Below are positions 1 to 8,115 of a stretch of DNA of 46,071 nucleotides, one piece after another; positions within the stretch are counted from its first letter, which is position 1, and each line of letters opens with the position of its first letter. The position numbers and the translations under genes were made by a program. This DNA comes from Halostreptopolyspora alba (GTDB lineage: Bacteria > Actinomycetota > Actinomycetes > Streptosporangiales > Streptosporangiaceae): the NCBI GenBank assembly GCA_003725585.1, contig RJMB01000032.1, positions 1-46,071 on the forward strand. Reading direction: 5' to 3'. The notes under the pieces were generated by a model, which saw only the letters and a program-made list of their open reading frames with translations, was not told the DNA's origin and did not search any database.

Positions 1-90
1 GCCGCCGGGGTTCCGCAGGGTCCGTAGGTGAGGGAGCGAGTGGGTCGGGTGCCGCCGGGGTTCTGCAGGGTCCGTAGGCGCGGGAGCGAG
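1..90. repeat. Two 50-bp-period copies of an intergenic repeat
   Basis: Positions 1-40 and 51-90 are nearly identical (GCCGCCGGGGTT, then GCAGGGTCCGTAGG, then GGGAGCGAG), giving a 50-bp period. The text resembles the reverse complement of the units at 110-345, so the two blocks face each other. No coding signal was found. The array may continue left of the window. Confidence 0.8.
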
Positions 91-109
91 GAACGAGCGA
101 CCAGCGCCA

Positions 110-345
110 CAGGACCCGAAGATCCCCGGCACCCCGGGCACCCGACCCCAGGCGAGCGAAGCGAGCCCAACAAACACGAGCGACCAGCGCCGCAGGACCC
201 GAAGATCCCCGGCACCCCGGGCACCCGACCCCAGGCGAGCGAAGCGAGCCCAACAAACACGAGCGACCTCACCGCAGGACCCGAAGATCCCCGGCTTCCC
301 GGGCACCCGACCCCGGCGAGCGGTAGCGAGCCCAAACAAACACTG
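110..345. repeat. Three tandem ~83-bp intergenic repeat units
   Basis: Units begin with CAGGACCCGAAGATCCCCGG at 110, 193 and 275, giving spacings of 83 and 82 bp. Each carries the core GGCGAGCGAAGCGAGCCCA followed by ACAAACAC. The first two copies are almost identical and the third has drifted (GGCGAGCGGTAGCGAGCCCA). The array starts immediately 3' of the pckG stop codon, so it would be transcribed at the end of that message. A related inverted copy lies at 46001-46071. The family is not one I can name. Confidence 0.9.
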
Positions 346-346
346 C

Positions 347-2161
347 CTACGCGAGACGCTCACGCAGGGCGTTGTACTCGTCCCAGAGCTCGGCGGGCAG
401 GTGCTCACCGAAGGTGTGGAAGAACTCGGGGATCCGTGACGCCTCCTCGCGCCAGGTCTCACGGTCGACGGAGAGCACGAAGTCCATGTCGGCGTCGTCG
501 ATGTCGAGTCCCTCGGTGTCCAGGGAGTCCTTGGGGGGAACGTAGCCGATCGGGGTCGGCTCCGCCTCGACCCGACCGTTCAGCCGCTCCACGATCCATT
601 TCAGGACGCGGCTGTTCTCACCGAAGCCCGGCCAGACGATGCGGCCCGTGTCGTCCTTGCGGAACCAGTTCACGTAGAAGATCTTGGGCAGCTTCGCCTT
701 GTCGGTCGCCTTGCCGATCTCCAGCCAGTGGTTGAAGTAGTCTCCCATGTTGTAACCGCAGAACGGCAGCATCGCGAACGGGTCGCGGCGCAGCTCACCG
801 ACGGCGCCCTCGGCCGCCGCGGTCTTCTCCGAGGCGACGTTGGCGCCGAGGAAGACGCCGTGCTGCCAGTCGAACGACTCCGTGACCAGCGGAACCGCGG
901 AGGCGCGCCGGCCGCCGAAGAGGATCGCCGAGATCGGCACGCCCGCGGGGTCCTCCCATTCGGGCGCCATGGTGGGGGCCTGGCCGGCTGGGGTGGTGAA
1001 CCGGGCGTTGGGGTGCGCGGCCGGCTCGTCGGAGTTGGGCGTCCAGGGGCGGCCCTTCCAGTCGGTCAGCCGCGCCGGCGGCTCCTCGGTCAGTCCCTCC
1101 CACCAGACGTCGCCGTCCTCGGTGAGGGCGACGTTGGTGAAGATGCTGTTACCCCACAGGGTGTCGATGGCGTTGGCGTTGGTGTCGGCCCCGGTGCCGG
1201 GGGCGACACCGAAGAAACCGGCCTCGGGGTTGATGGCGCGCAGCCGGCCCTCGTCGTCGAAGCGCATCCACGCGATGTCGTCACCGACCGTCTCGACCTT
1301 CCAGCCGGGGATCGTGGGCGACAGCATGGCGAGGTTCGTCTTGCCGCACGCGCTCGGGAACGCGGCCGCGACGTAGCGGGGCTCACCGTCGGGCGGCGTC
1401 ACCTTGAGGATGAGCATGTGCTCGGCCATCCAGCCCTCGTCGCGCGCCATGACCGAGGCGATGCGCAGCGCGTAGCACTTCTTGCCGAGGAGCGCGTTGC
1501 CGCCGTACCCGGAACCGTAGGACCAGATCTCCCGGGTCTCGGGGAAGTGCGAGATGTACTTGGTCTTGTTGCACGGCCACGGAACGTCGGCCTGGCCGGG
1601 GCTCAGCGGGGCACCAACGGAGTGCACGGCCTTCACGAAGTGGCCGCGCTCCTCGATCAGCCGCAGGGCCGGCTCGCCCATGCGGGCCATGATCCGCATC
1701 GAGACCACCACATAGGGCGAGTCGGTGACCTCCACTCCGAGCTGGGAGATGTTCCCGCCCAGCGGACCCATGCAGAACGGGACCACGTACATGGTGCGGC
1801 CCCGCATGCAGCCGTGGAACAGCTCACCGAACGTCTCCCGCATCTCGGCGGGGTCGATCCAGTTGTTGGTGGGCCCCGCGTCCTCCTCGCGCTCGGAGCA
1901 GATGAACGTGCGGTCCTCGACCCGGGCCACGTCGTCAGGGTCTGACCTGCAGTGGAAGCTGTTCGGCCGGATTTCGGGGTTGAGTCGTGTGAATGTGCCC
2001 TGTTCCACGAGAAGACTGGTCAGGCGCTCCCATTCGGCCTCGGAACCGTCGCACCAGACGACCTCGTCGGGCAGGGTCAAGGCCGCGATCTCGCGCACCC
2101 AGTCGATCAGTGGTTGGTGGCTGGTAGGGGCGATACCTTCATCCGGTACCAGGTCAGTCAC
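347..2161 (-). CDS. pckG: Phosphoenolpyruvate carboxykinase (GTP)
   Basis: This enzyme converts oxaloacetate and GTP to phosphoenolpyruvate, GDP and CO2 in the cytosol, the first committed step of gluconeogenesis. The 604-residue length is normal for the GTP-dependent family. The family signature [13 protein letters not shown], which contains the P-loop and the reactive cysteine, is intact. [10 protein letters not shown] and NWFRKD near the C-terminus are further conserved blocks. The start is a GTG at 2161, preceded by GGAGGAG with about 5 nt of spacing. The gene is monocistronic: a 547-bp gap lies upstream and a repeat array abuts the stop. Two DasR-like palindromes at 2224-2252 suggest repression linked to amino-sugar or carbon status, which is inference. 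Confidence 0.97.
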   Translation of the reverse strand: MTDLVPDEGIAPTSHQPLIDWVREIAALTLPDEVVWCDGSEAEWERLTSLLVEQGTFTRLNPEIRPNSFHCRSDPDDVARVEDRTFICSEREEDAGPTNNWIDPAEMRETFGELFHGCMRGRTMYVVPFCMGPLGGNISQLGVEVTDSPYVVVSMRIMARMGEPALRLIEERGHFVKAVHSVGAPLSPGQADVPWPCNKTKYISHFPETREIWSYGSGYGGNALLGKKCYALRIASVMARDEGWMAEHMLILKVTPPDGEPRYVAAAFPSACGKTNLAMLSPTIPGWKVETVGDDIAWMRFDDEGRLRAINPEAGFFGVAPGTGADTNANAIDTLWGNSIFTNVALTEDGDVWWEGLTEEPPARLTDWKGRPWTPNSDEPAAHPNARFTTPAGQAPTMAPEWEDPAGVPISAILFGGRRASAVPLVTESFDWQHGVFLGANVASEKTAAAEGAVGELRRDPFAMLPFCGYNMGDYFNHWLEIGKATDKAKLPKIFYVNWFRKDDTGRIVWPGFGENSRVLKWIVERLNGRVEAEPTPIGYVPPKDSLDTEGLDIDDADMDFVLSVDRETWREEASRIPEFFHTFGEHLPAELWDEYNALRERLA

Positions 2162-2223
2162 AGCGGCTCCTCCCTGACTGTCAATCTCGGCGCATCATGG
2201 ACGACGTCTTCCCGCGAAGGCCA

Positions 2224-2252
2224 GTTGGTCTGGACATCTGGTTTAGACCAAT
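2224..2252. promoter_or_regulatory. Tandem DasR/GntR-like operator sites upstream of pckG
   Basis: TCTGGTTTAGACCAAT at 2237-2252 matches 13 of 16 positions of the Streptomyces DasR element ACTGGTCTAGACCACT, as I recall it. The adjacent GTTGGTCTGGACATCT (2224-2239) matches 11 of 16. A further half site, GGTCTA at 2253-2258, forms the inverted repeat TAGACC-AAT-GGTCTA (2244-2258). The cluster lies 60-100 bp before the pckG start. Which GntR protein binds it is not visible in this window. Confidence 0.5.
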
Positions 2253-2340
2253 GGTCTATTGGAACGTGTCCGCGCTGTTGATCTCGACAGTACCGGCCCG
2301 GACCTCGAAGGAAAGAGGGGGGACCGGTGGTCGGACGACC

Positions 2341-2369
2341 GGTGGCGGGTGTTACCGGCACCCGCCACC
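2341..2369. terminator. Perfect 11-bp hairpin (terminator-like)
   Basis: GGTGGCGGGTG at 2341-2351 and CACCCGCCACC at 2359-2369 are perfect inverted arms around a 7-nt loop. There is no U-tract. It lies 340 nt beyond the stop of the leftward SDR gene and 180 nt before pckG, so it may insulate pckG from read-through. Confidence 0.4.
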
Positions 2370-2708
2370 GTCACCGCCGCGACCGATCACGTTACGCACA
2401 ACGCCGAGGTGAACTCCCCCGGAACACGCGCTTCGGCCTCCGTCAACGCCACGGCCACCGCGTCGTTCACTCCCGCCGCCGTACCCCGAGGGTGATATCG
2501 CGCACAGTTCGATGGTCACGAGTGGGTCAGTGACCGAGGACACACGCCACGTCACCCCACGCCGAGGTCGCGTTGTCCGTCAGCGACCGCGTCGGCGGGA
2601 GTTGGTCCCCCCGCCGCGACCGTGGGTCTCACGGCACCCACACGTGTCCGGCGACACCCCGGCGCGGGCACACCCCACGCCGGGGTCCACGCCCCGGAGG
2701 GGACCGGG

Positions 2709-3515
2709 TCAGCCCCGACCGCCCGACGACCCGCGGATCTTGGACCAGGCGCGGCGCATGCCACCGATCCAGCGGTCGCGGTCCTGTGCCCTTCGCTGCT
2801 CGTAGTCGGCCACCTCTGGGTGCGGCAGGATCAAAAAGCGCCCCTCACCGAGGGCCGCGACGACCGACTCCGCGACGTCCTCCGGTTCGAGGTAGGCGTC
2901 GCCGAGGCGGGTACCCGCGGTCCTGTCACCGTCTCCCGCCGTCATCGCCGTGTTCACGCCCTGCGGGCACAGGCACGAGACGCCGATCCCGTCGTCGCCG
3001 TACCGGATCGCCAGCCACTCGGCGAGCGCGACCGCGCCGTGCTTGGTGACCGAGTAGGGGGCGCTGCTGAGGTTGCTGAGCAGGCCCGCGGCCGAGGAGG
3101 TCAGCAGGATGTGGCCGCGGCCACGCTCGACCATCCGACCGGTCAGCGCCCGGGCGGCGTAGACGTGCGCGAGCACGTGCACCCGCCACGAGACGTCCCA
3201 GGATTCGTCGTCCCCCAGGTCGACGCCGGCGCCGACCCCGGCGTTGGAGCACCACAGGTCGATCGGGCCGTGCTCCTCCTCGACCCGGGCGACCGCCGCG
3301 GCGACGGCGGCCTCGTCCGTCACGTCCAGAGTCATCGGGTGCGCCCGCGCGCCCAGCTCGGTAGCGGTGCGGTCGATCTCCTCGGAGTCACGGTCGGCGA
3401 CCACGACACTGGCCGCGCCTTCGCGCAGGAACCGGGCGGCGATCGCGCGCCCGATCCCGCGGGCCCCGCCGGTGACGACGACGGTCGACTCGGGTACGGA
3501 GAACGGTTCGGCCAT
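2709..3515 (-). CDS. Short-chain dehydrogenase/reductase
   Basis: This is a classical SDR, an NAD(P)-dependent oxidoreductase of unknown substrate. The Rossmann motif is TGGARGIGRAIA near the N-terminus, NAG follows in the middle (CSNAGVG), and the catalytic set is a Ser in LLTSSAAG with YSVTK. The protein is 268 residues, normal for the family. I place the start at the ATG at 3515 because GGAGGAG sits 6 nt before it; an in-frame ATG five codons upstream (3530) overlaps that ribosome site. It lies 48 bp downstream of the quinone oxidoreductase gene on the same strand, so the two are probably co-transcribed. The C-terminus is basic and Gly/Ser-rich. Confidence 0.9.
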   Translation of the reverse strand: MAEPFSVPESTVVVTGGARGIGRAIAARFLREGAASVVVADRDSEEIDRTATELGARAHPMTLDVTDEAAVAAAVARVEEEHGPIDLWCSNAGVGAGVDLGDDESWDVSWRVHVLAHVYAARALTGRMVERGRGHILLTSSAAGLLSNLSSAPYSVTKHGAVALAEWLAIRYGDDGIGVSCLCPQGVNTAMTAGDGDRTAGTRLGDAYLEPEDVAESVVAALGEGRFLILPHPEVADYEQRRAQDRDRWIGGMRRAWSKIRGSSGGRG

Positions 3516-3563
3516 GTGCGACTCCTCCATGGGTGCGGTCGTCGGATAAGGGGAGTGACCGGC

Positions 3564-4553
3564 TCAGCCGGCGGGCACGTACACCAGACGGCCGACCGTC
3601 GAGCCGTCGGCCAGCCGCTGGACGCCGTCAGCGAGGGCGTCGGGGCCGACGCGTTCGCTCACCAGCGGCTTGACCAGCCCCTGGTCGGCGAGTTCGGCCA
3701 GCCGGGTGTGCGCCTGCCCGATGGTCTCTGGCGCGCGCTGGCGGTACAGCCCCCAGTGCAGACCCATCAGCGAGTAGTTCTTGATCAGGGCGTGGTTCAG
3801 GGCGGGCTCGGGGATGGTCCCGCTCGCGAAGCCGATGATGACGATGCGCCCCTCGAAGGCGATGCACTTGGTGGAACGCTTGAAGGAGTCACCGCCGACC
3901 GGGTCGAACACGACGTCCGCGCCGCGCCCTTCGGTCAGGTCCTTGGTCACCTCGACGAAGTCGTCGGTGTTGCGGTCCACGACCACGTCCGCGCCCAGCT
4001 CGGTGGCCACCTTGGCCTTCTCCGGGCCGCCGACGACACCGATCACCCTGGCTCCGGCGGCCTTGGCGAGCTGGATCGCCGCGCTGCCGACCCCGCCGGC
4101 CGCGGCGTGCACCAGGACGGTCTCGCCGGGTTGCAACGCGGCCCGCCGGTGCAGCGCGAACCAGCCGGTCTGGTAACCGATGAACAGTGAGGCCGCCTCA
4201 TCGTCGCTGAGGGAGGCCGGCGCGGGGAACACGGCGCCCTCGCGCATGAGCGCGTAGTCGGCGAACCCACCCGTGGGAAGTTCCGCGCTGCCGAGCACCC
4301 GGTCGCCGACGTTGACACCGGTGACTCCGTCGCCGACCTCGGTCACCTCGGCGCACAGCTCAAGGCCGGGGGTGAACGGAAGCGGCGGCTTGGACTGGTA
4401 CTCACCCCGACACAGTAGAGCGTCGGGGAAATTCACCGCGGCGGCGCGTACCCGCACCAGCACCTGTGCGACCCCCGGACTCGGGGGATCCACCGTCTCG
4501 TAGCGCAGTACCTCACCTGGCTCGCCCATCTCATGGACCCGGAACGCGCGCAC
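3564..4553 (-). CDS. NADPH:quinone oxidoreductase family protein (zinc-free MDR)
   Basis: This 329-residue medium-chain dehydrogenase/reductase resembles quinone or enoyl reductases. It has an N-terminal GroES-like fold (VRAAAVNFPDAL, PFTPGLELC) and a nucleotide-binding motif, VHAAAGGVGSAAIQLAK. The catalytic-zinc cysteine and histidine ligands of alcohol dehydrogenases are not apparent. I chose the GTG at 4553 because GGAGG precedes it by 5 nt; the reading frame stays open upstream to 4748, but that part is low-complexity and overlaps the USP gene. It is the first gene of a probable two-gene operon with the SDR at 2709-3515. The substrate is unknown; small-molecule quinone or enone reduction is the family-level guess. 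Confidence 0.9.
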   Translation of the reverse strand: MRAFRVHEMGEPGEVLRYETVDPPSPGVAQVLVRVRAAAVNFPDALLCRGEYQSKPPLPFTPGLELCAEVTEVGDGVTGVNVGDRVLGSAELPTGGFADYALMREGAVFPAPASLSDDEAASLFIGYQTGWFALHRRAALQPGETVLVHAAAGGVGSAAIQLAKAAGARVIGVVGGPEKAKVATELGADVVVDRNTDDFVEVTKDLTEGRGADVVFDPVGGDSFKRSTKCIAFEGRIVIIGFASGTIPEPALNHALIKNYSLMGLHWGLYRQRAPETIGQAHTRLAELADQGLVKPLVSERVGPDALADGVQRLADGSTVGRLVYVPAG

Positions 4554-4662
4554 TATCGCCTCCGTTACTGGGATACCAACCGGTCGGTAGATCGTAGCAC
4601 CCAGTGCTCTCCGGGGGTGAGGGCCCGTCTCCGTCCTAGAGCCACACCGGCGGGTGCGCCGG

Positions 4663-5568
4663 TCAGCGCACCACGGCCACCGGCCCCTCCGCGCCGTGCA
4701 GCACGGACTGGCTGACCGAGCCGAGCAGCAGCCCGGCGAACCCGCCACGGCCCCTCGTCCCCACCACGATCAGGTCCGCGGGGGTGCTCTCCTCCAGCAA
4801 CGCCACGACGGGGTGCGCCCGGACCACGCGGCGCTCCACGGCCACCTCGGGGTGCCGGCTCCGCAGTTCGGCCAGCTCGGAGTCGAGCAGCCGCCGCGTC
4901 GACTCCTCCAGCGCGTCGTCATCGAACACGTCGGGCGGAACCGGCCCGATGGAGGACCCGAACGTCGCCACGGGCTGCCAGGCGCACACAGCGACGACCT
5001 CGGTGCCCTGTTTGGCCGCCTGGACAAACGCGAACTCGGCGGCGCGGCGCCCGGGATCGGAGCCGTCGACCCCGGCGACGATCCGCCCCTTGACCCCCTC
5101 GGCCGTCTCGTGCGCCTTCGGCAGCACCACAACGGGCACCGGGGCGTGCGCGGCCAGCTCGATGCCCACCGAACCGACGAAGGCCGCCGCCAGGCCACCC
5201 AGCCCGCGCGAGCCGATCACCACGGCCGCGGCGTCGGGCCGGGACGCTTCGGAGAGCAGCGCCTCGGCCGCGCGCTGCCGCACGAGACGCGTCTCGACCA
5301 CCAGGTCGGAGAAGATCCGCTGGATCCAGTCACGCGCGTACTCCAGCAGCGCCCGCGCCTCGGCCTCACTGGGCGCCGGCGTGCTCGCGCTCGGCCGCAC
5401 CAGACCGCTGAACGGGCCGTGCGACTCGGTCGGCGGCACCGCGATGACGATCCGAACGCCCAGGCCACGAACTGTCGCTTGGTACGCCGACCATTCGAGG
5501 GCGTACCGACTGGAGTCGGATCCGTCCACGCCGACGACCACCCAGCGTCGATCGGGCGCGCTGTCCAT
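4663..5568 (-). CDS. Tandem universal stress protein (two UspA domains)
   Basis: The 301-residue protein holds two UspA domains in tandem, a common actinobacterial form induced by hypoxia or stationary phase in relatives. Each domain begins with a VVVGVDGS or IVAGVDGS strand. Each ends in the ATP-binding signature G-x2-G-x9-GS: GSRGLGGLAAAFVGS in the first and GTRGRGGFAGLLLGS in the second. Both domains therefore look competent for ATP binding. The ATG at 5568 fits the domain start; the open frame upstream (to 6183) is arginine-rich and not conserved-looking. The gene stands alone, with a 638-bp gene-free region upstream. Confidence 0.93.
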   Translation of the reverse strand: MDSAPDRRWVVVGVDGSDSSRYALEWSAYQATVRGLGVRIVIAVPPTESHGPFSGLVRPSASTPAPSEAEARALLEYARDWIQRIFSDLVVETRLVRQRAAEALLSEASRPDAAAVVIGSRGLGGLAAAFVGSVGIELAAHAPVPVVVLPKAHETAEGVKGRIVAGVDGSDPGRRAAEFAFVQAAKQGTEVVAVCAWQPVATFGSSIGPVPPDVFDDDALEESTRRLLDSELAELRSRHPEVAVERRVVRAHPVVALLEESTPADLIVVGTRGRGGFAGLLLGSVSQSVLHGAEGPVAVVR

Positions 5569-6206
5569 CTCGGCCTCGCTCCCTCGTCGCGCCACTCGTA
5601 CGCGGACCGCCCGGCCACGGTCACCGTCCCAGCTTCGTGTTGTGAGGCGGCTTCCCCGAAGAAATACCCGAAAAACGCCACGCACGAATGTTCCCCTCTG
5701 GCCAGAGCACCGAAATGGCACCACCCGCGACACCCGGCGATGAACACGACCGGAGCCCGGCATGGATAAGCGACACGTATATCGCCCACGCGAACGGAGG
5801 CACAGGTGGCACCGGCGCCCATCTTCGTGGGCGAGCCGCCCCCGCCGCTGTTCGGGTGCGACCGCGTGGCCGCACCCCGCCGAACAAGAGCGAGGCCCGG
5901 GGATCCGCCCGAATCCCCGCATCCTTCGGCCGAGGGTTCGGGTCATGGCGGGCGCCCCACCTCCGCCTTCCCGTCGGGCGGACGTGTCACCCCCCGCCGT
6001 GACAGGTGACAGACACGACAGCGCGGGTCCTCGTTGACCCTTCCCGTAGCTACCGTGAGTGCCACCGACGGGCCGTGTCGACAGCGACAGGGGCGACGAA
6101 CCGCCCCCACGGAAGTCACTCGTGCGAGCGGCGCCACCACACTCTCCACCGAAAACACGACCGCCCCGCACGGACACGCCCAAACATCCGCCCTATGCTC
6201 AGGAAC
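5569..6206. other. Gene-free divergent region between USP and VOC genes
   Basis: No credible gene is present. The stretch holds the USP 5' region and the promoter of the VOC gene. A perfect 12-bp palindrome, CTCTGGCCAGAG, lies at 5696-5707, about 130 bp before the USP start, and could be an operator. Confidence 0.6.
6194..6199 (+). promoter_or_regulatory. -10 element of a leaderless transcript
   Basis: TATGCT fits the actinobacterial TANNNT -10 box and ends exactly 7 nt before the ATG at 6207. The transcript should start at or next to the start codon. No good -35 hexamer is visible. The absence of a well-spaced Shine-Dalgarno sequence agrees with leaderless translation. Confidence 0.5.
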
Positions 6207-6647
6207 ATGACAATTCAGCGGATGGACCACGTCGGCGTCGTCGTCGACGACCTCACGGCCGCTATCGCGTTCTTCACCGAACTCGGTATGGAACTGGAGG
6301 GCGAGGCGCCGGTCGAGGGACGTTGGGTGGACCGTGTCGTCGGGCTGGACAACGTCCGAGTCGACATCGCGATGATGCGGACCCCGGACGGCCACGGCCG
6401 GCTCGAGCTGACGAAGTTCCACACGCCGACGGCGGTCAGCGCCGGGCCGGAGAACGCGCCGGCGAACACGCTGGGCATACGTCGCATCATGTTCGCCGTC
6501 GACGACATCGAGGACGTCCTCGCCCGCCTGCGCACCCACGGCGCCGAACTCGTCGGCGAGCTGGAGCGCTACGAGGACAGCTACCGGCTCTGCTACGTCC
6601 GCGGCCCCGAGGGCCTGATCATCGCGCTGGCCGAGCAGCTCGGCTGA
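6207..6647 (+). CDS. VOC/glyoxalase-fold protein
   Basis: This 146-residue single vicinal-oxygen-chelate protein starts with MDHVGVVVDDLTAAIAFF and ends with a second beta-alpha-beta-beta half (RIMFAVDDIEDVLARL, then YVRGPEGLIIALAE). The first His and a late Glu (GPEGLIIALAE) sit where metal ligands occur in glyoxalase/dioxygenase relatives, but the function cannot be assigned. The start at 6207 is favoured over the in-frame ATG at 6195, because that ATG lies inside the -10 box of an apparent leaderless promoter. It is monocistronic and is followed by a hairpin at 6880-6911 after a 230-bp gap. Confidence 0.88.
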   Translation: MTIQRMDHVGVVVDDLTAAIAFFTELGMELEGEAPVEGRWVDRVVGLDNVRVDIAMMRTPDGHGRLELTKFHTPTAVSAGPENAPANTLGIRRIMFAVDDIEDVLARLRTHGAELVGELERYEDSYRLCYVRGPEGLIIALAEQLG

Positions 6648-6879
6648 CGACCGCCGGTTCGTGACCAGTGGTTCCCGATCCCGCCCGGCTCCCGCCGCGA
6701 CTCCGCCGCGCGGCGAGGCCAGAGCATCGAGCCGAGGTGATGGAGGCACGCACCGCACACCGGCACCGGTCCGCCCTCACCGTGACGGCCGAGGGGAGCA
6801 CCGACTGAGAACACGGCGTCTGGCCGGGGGGATCGTGGCGGCGTAGACTCGGCGTGGGATGCATCAGGCAATGCGCTCC

Positions 6880-6911
6880 GAAGCCCCTGGCGGTTCGCCG
6901 CCGGGGGCTTC
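6880..6911. terminator. 14-bp hairpin with UUCG loop between convergent genes
   Basis: The arms 6880-6893 and 6898-6911 pair over 14 bp with a single G-U, around a TTCG loop; TTCATT follows on the + strand. It lies between the VOC gene (+) and the DUF397 gene (-) and probably stops both. Confidence 0.7.
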
Positions 6912-6932
6912 TTCATTGGTCATCGACCATCG

Positions 6933-7130
6933 TCAAAGGCGGCCAGCCTTCACCTCGGCCACGAACGCGTCCCATTCGGCGGCCGGGAACACGATATGGC
7001 CGTGCTCTGGGTACTGACTGTCGCGTACCGCAACCGTGCCGGGGACGTCGGCCACCTCGACGCAGTTTTGTGTCGTAGCACCCGAGTAGGACGACTTGCG
7101 GAATGTCAGGCCGTGGGATGTATCAGGCAT
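6933..7130 (-). CDS. DUF397 protein (module 1)
   Basis: This 65-residue protein shows the whole DUF397 pattern: FRKSSYSGA near the start, NCVEVAD, VAVRDSQ, and W-D-A-F before the end. In Streptomyces such proteins are encoded next to WhiJ-like XRE regulators and act with them in development; their biochemistry is largely unknown. GAGAGG lies 5 nt before the ATG at 7130. Its partner upstream, 9 bp away, is an XRE/DUF5753 gene that has lost its DNA-binding half (7140-7685), so this DUF397 is probably an orphan. Confidence 0.93.
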   Translation of the reverse strand: MPDTSHGLTFRKSSYSGATTQNCVEVADVPGTVAVRDSQYPEHGHIVFPAAEWDAFVAEVKAGRL

Positions 7131-7139
7131 GATGCCTCT

Positions 7140-7685
7140 CTACGGGAATGTCAAGCGGCTACGGATAATGGTTCGTGACTCGTCGGCAGGAAGCGCCTCA
7201 GCCTGCACGTAGTCATAGACCCGCTGATAATGCGTGATCTGTCCAGGTTTCTCCAGGTAAAGTTCCTCCGACATCACTTCCAAGTACACCACCGACAGGT
7301 CGGGCGGCGGGAAGTCCATGATGACGAACTGACCCGTCATCGCCTCGTGCGGCCCCCTGGCGATGGGCAGCACCTGAATACCGGTGTTAGGCCGCATGCT
7401 GGCTTCTAGGAGATACTCAATCTGATCGGACAAATCGGGAGTGACACGGTACAGCGCGGTCTCGTCGACCACTTCCCAGTAATCCCGCGGATCACCGCGA
7501 TGGAGTACCTGCTTTCGAATCATGCGTGCCTCGAAACGGCGGTCGAGGTCCTCGCCGTGGAGGATGTTCTGACGCTGTGCCCGGATACGCACCTTAAGGT
7601 CGATCTCCTCATCGCTGAGTACGCGGCCGGAGCGCAGAACAGCGGCCGTGTATTCGGGTGTTTGGAGTAGACCGGGTACGAGTAG
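7140..7685 (-). pseudogene. Truncated XRE regulator: DUF5753 remnant without HTH
   Basis: From about 7685 down to the stop the translation is a DUF5753 ligand/partner domain (LLVPGLLQTPEY, FVIMDFPPPDLSVVYLE, ELYLEKPGQI). It aligns with residues from about 119 to the end of the intact homologue at 8321-9157. The N-terminal ~117 residues, including the helix-turn-helix, are missing. The frame stays open upstream to an ATG at 7817, but those 44 extra codons are the antisense of a methyltransferase remnant. A product could still be made but should not bind DNA. This is a deletion product rather than a sequencing frameshift. Confidence 0.82.
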
Positions 7686-8023
7686 CGCGTCACCGACTGG
7701 CCCGGCGAGACCTCGACCACCGGCCTGCCCCTGGGTGCGGTCGTCTCCGGCGCCCCCTATGGGCTCACCGAGTTCGTCCTCGGGGTGCTGGTGCCCGACT
7801 GCGCACATGTCATCCATGACCAGGGTGACGAGGTCAACGTGTGGTTTCTCGGGCTCACGGACCGTTCGTGGGCGCTGGTGCGCTACACCGGCGACAACGA
7901 GTCCGACGTGCCCCAGTCCGGGCCGCGACGGCTACGGGGCGAGATCGAGACCGCCTATCGGTGGTGGGACAGCACCGGGTGTGGGTGGACGAGCCCGGAC
8001 AGGTGGTTGAGGGAATGTTATAG
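7686..8023 (+). pseudogene. C-terminal remnant of an isoaspartate-type methyltransferase
   Basis: On the + strand from about 7686, the frame encodes LGAVVSGAPYGLTEFVLG, VNVWFLGLTDRSWALV and SGPRRLRGEIETAYRWW. This is the C-terminal tail typical of the methyltransferases found beside XRE/DUF397 genes in actinomycetes, some of which serve graspetide-type peptide modification. After AYRWWDSTG the reading shifts frame, and VWVDEPG continues in the next frame to a stop at 8021-8023, so an internal deletion has removed about 10-20 codons. The SAM-binding N-terminus is absent. It abuts the DUF5753 remnant head to head at 7685/7686. Confidence 0.65.
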
Positions 8024-8069
8024 CCCGAGGGATCTCAGGATCTTTACCATGGCCCTAGGAAACTGAGTG

Positions 8070-8106
8070 CAAGCAGGCCCCCGAGTAGTACTCGGGGGCC
8101 TGCTTG
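8070..8106. terminator. 37-nt perfect palindrome terminator
   Basis: Arms of 18 nt (CAAGCAGGCCCCCGAGTA and its complement) surround a single G at 8088. It begins 10 nt after the stop of the leftward DUF397 gene at 8116 and is the strongest hairpin in the window. It also lies 46 bp beyond the methyltransferase remnant on the other strand. Confidence 0.85.
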
Positions 8107-8115
8107 TGTCTGAGG

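Larger units (their letters stand above)
2162..2708. other. Gene-free region upstream of pckG
   Basis: No reading frame here looks like a real gene. The region holds the pckG 5' region, the operator-like repeats at 2224-2252 and a strong hairpin at 2341-2369. A short stem, CCGGGG(6 nt)CCCCGG at 2680-2697, lies just downstream of the SDR stop and may help end that transcript. Confidence 0.7.

Noticed and set aside
1-345. Possible CRISPR array from the repeated units at the left end
   Set aside because: Units are 82-83 bp tandem repeats without unique spacers of constant length, and no cas gene is nearby.
728-1945. 405-codon open frame on the + strand over pckG
   Set aside because: Its translation is Gly/Val/Arg-rich with no motif, while the opposite strand encodes an unmistakable PEP carboxykinase.
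2622-4190. 522-codon + strand frame over the SDR and quinone oxidoreductase genes
   Set aside because: It is antisense to two genes with intact family motifs and has no ribosome site or recognisable domain.
6593-6916. 107-codon - strand frame containing a CGAC pair
   Set aside because: It overlaps the VOC gene end and the terminator hairpin, has no ribosome site, and only one cysteine pair hints at a motif.
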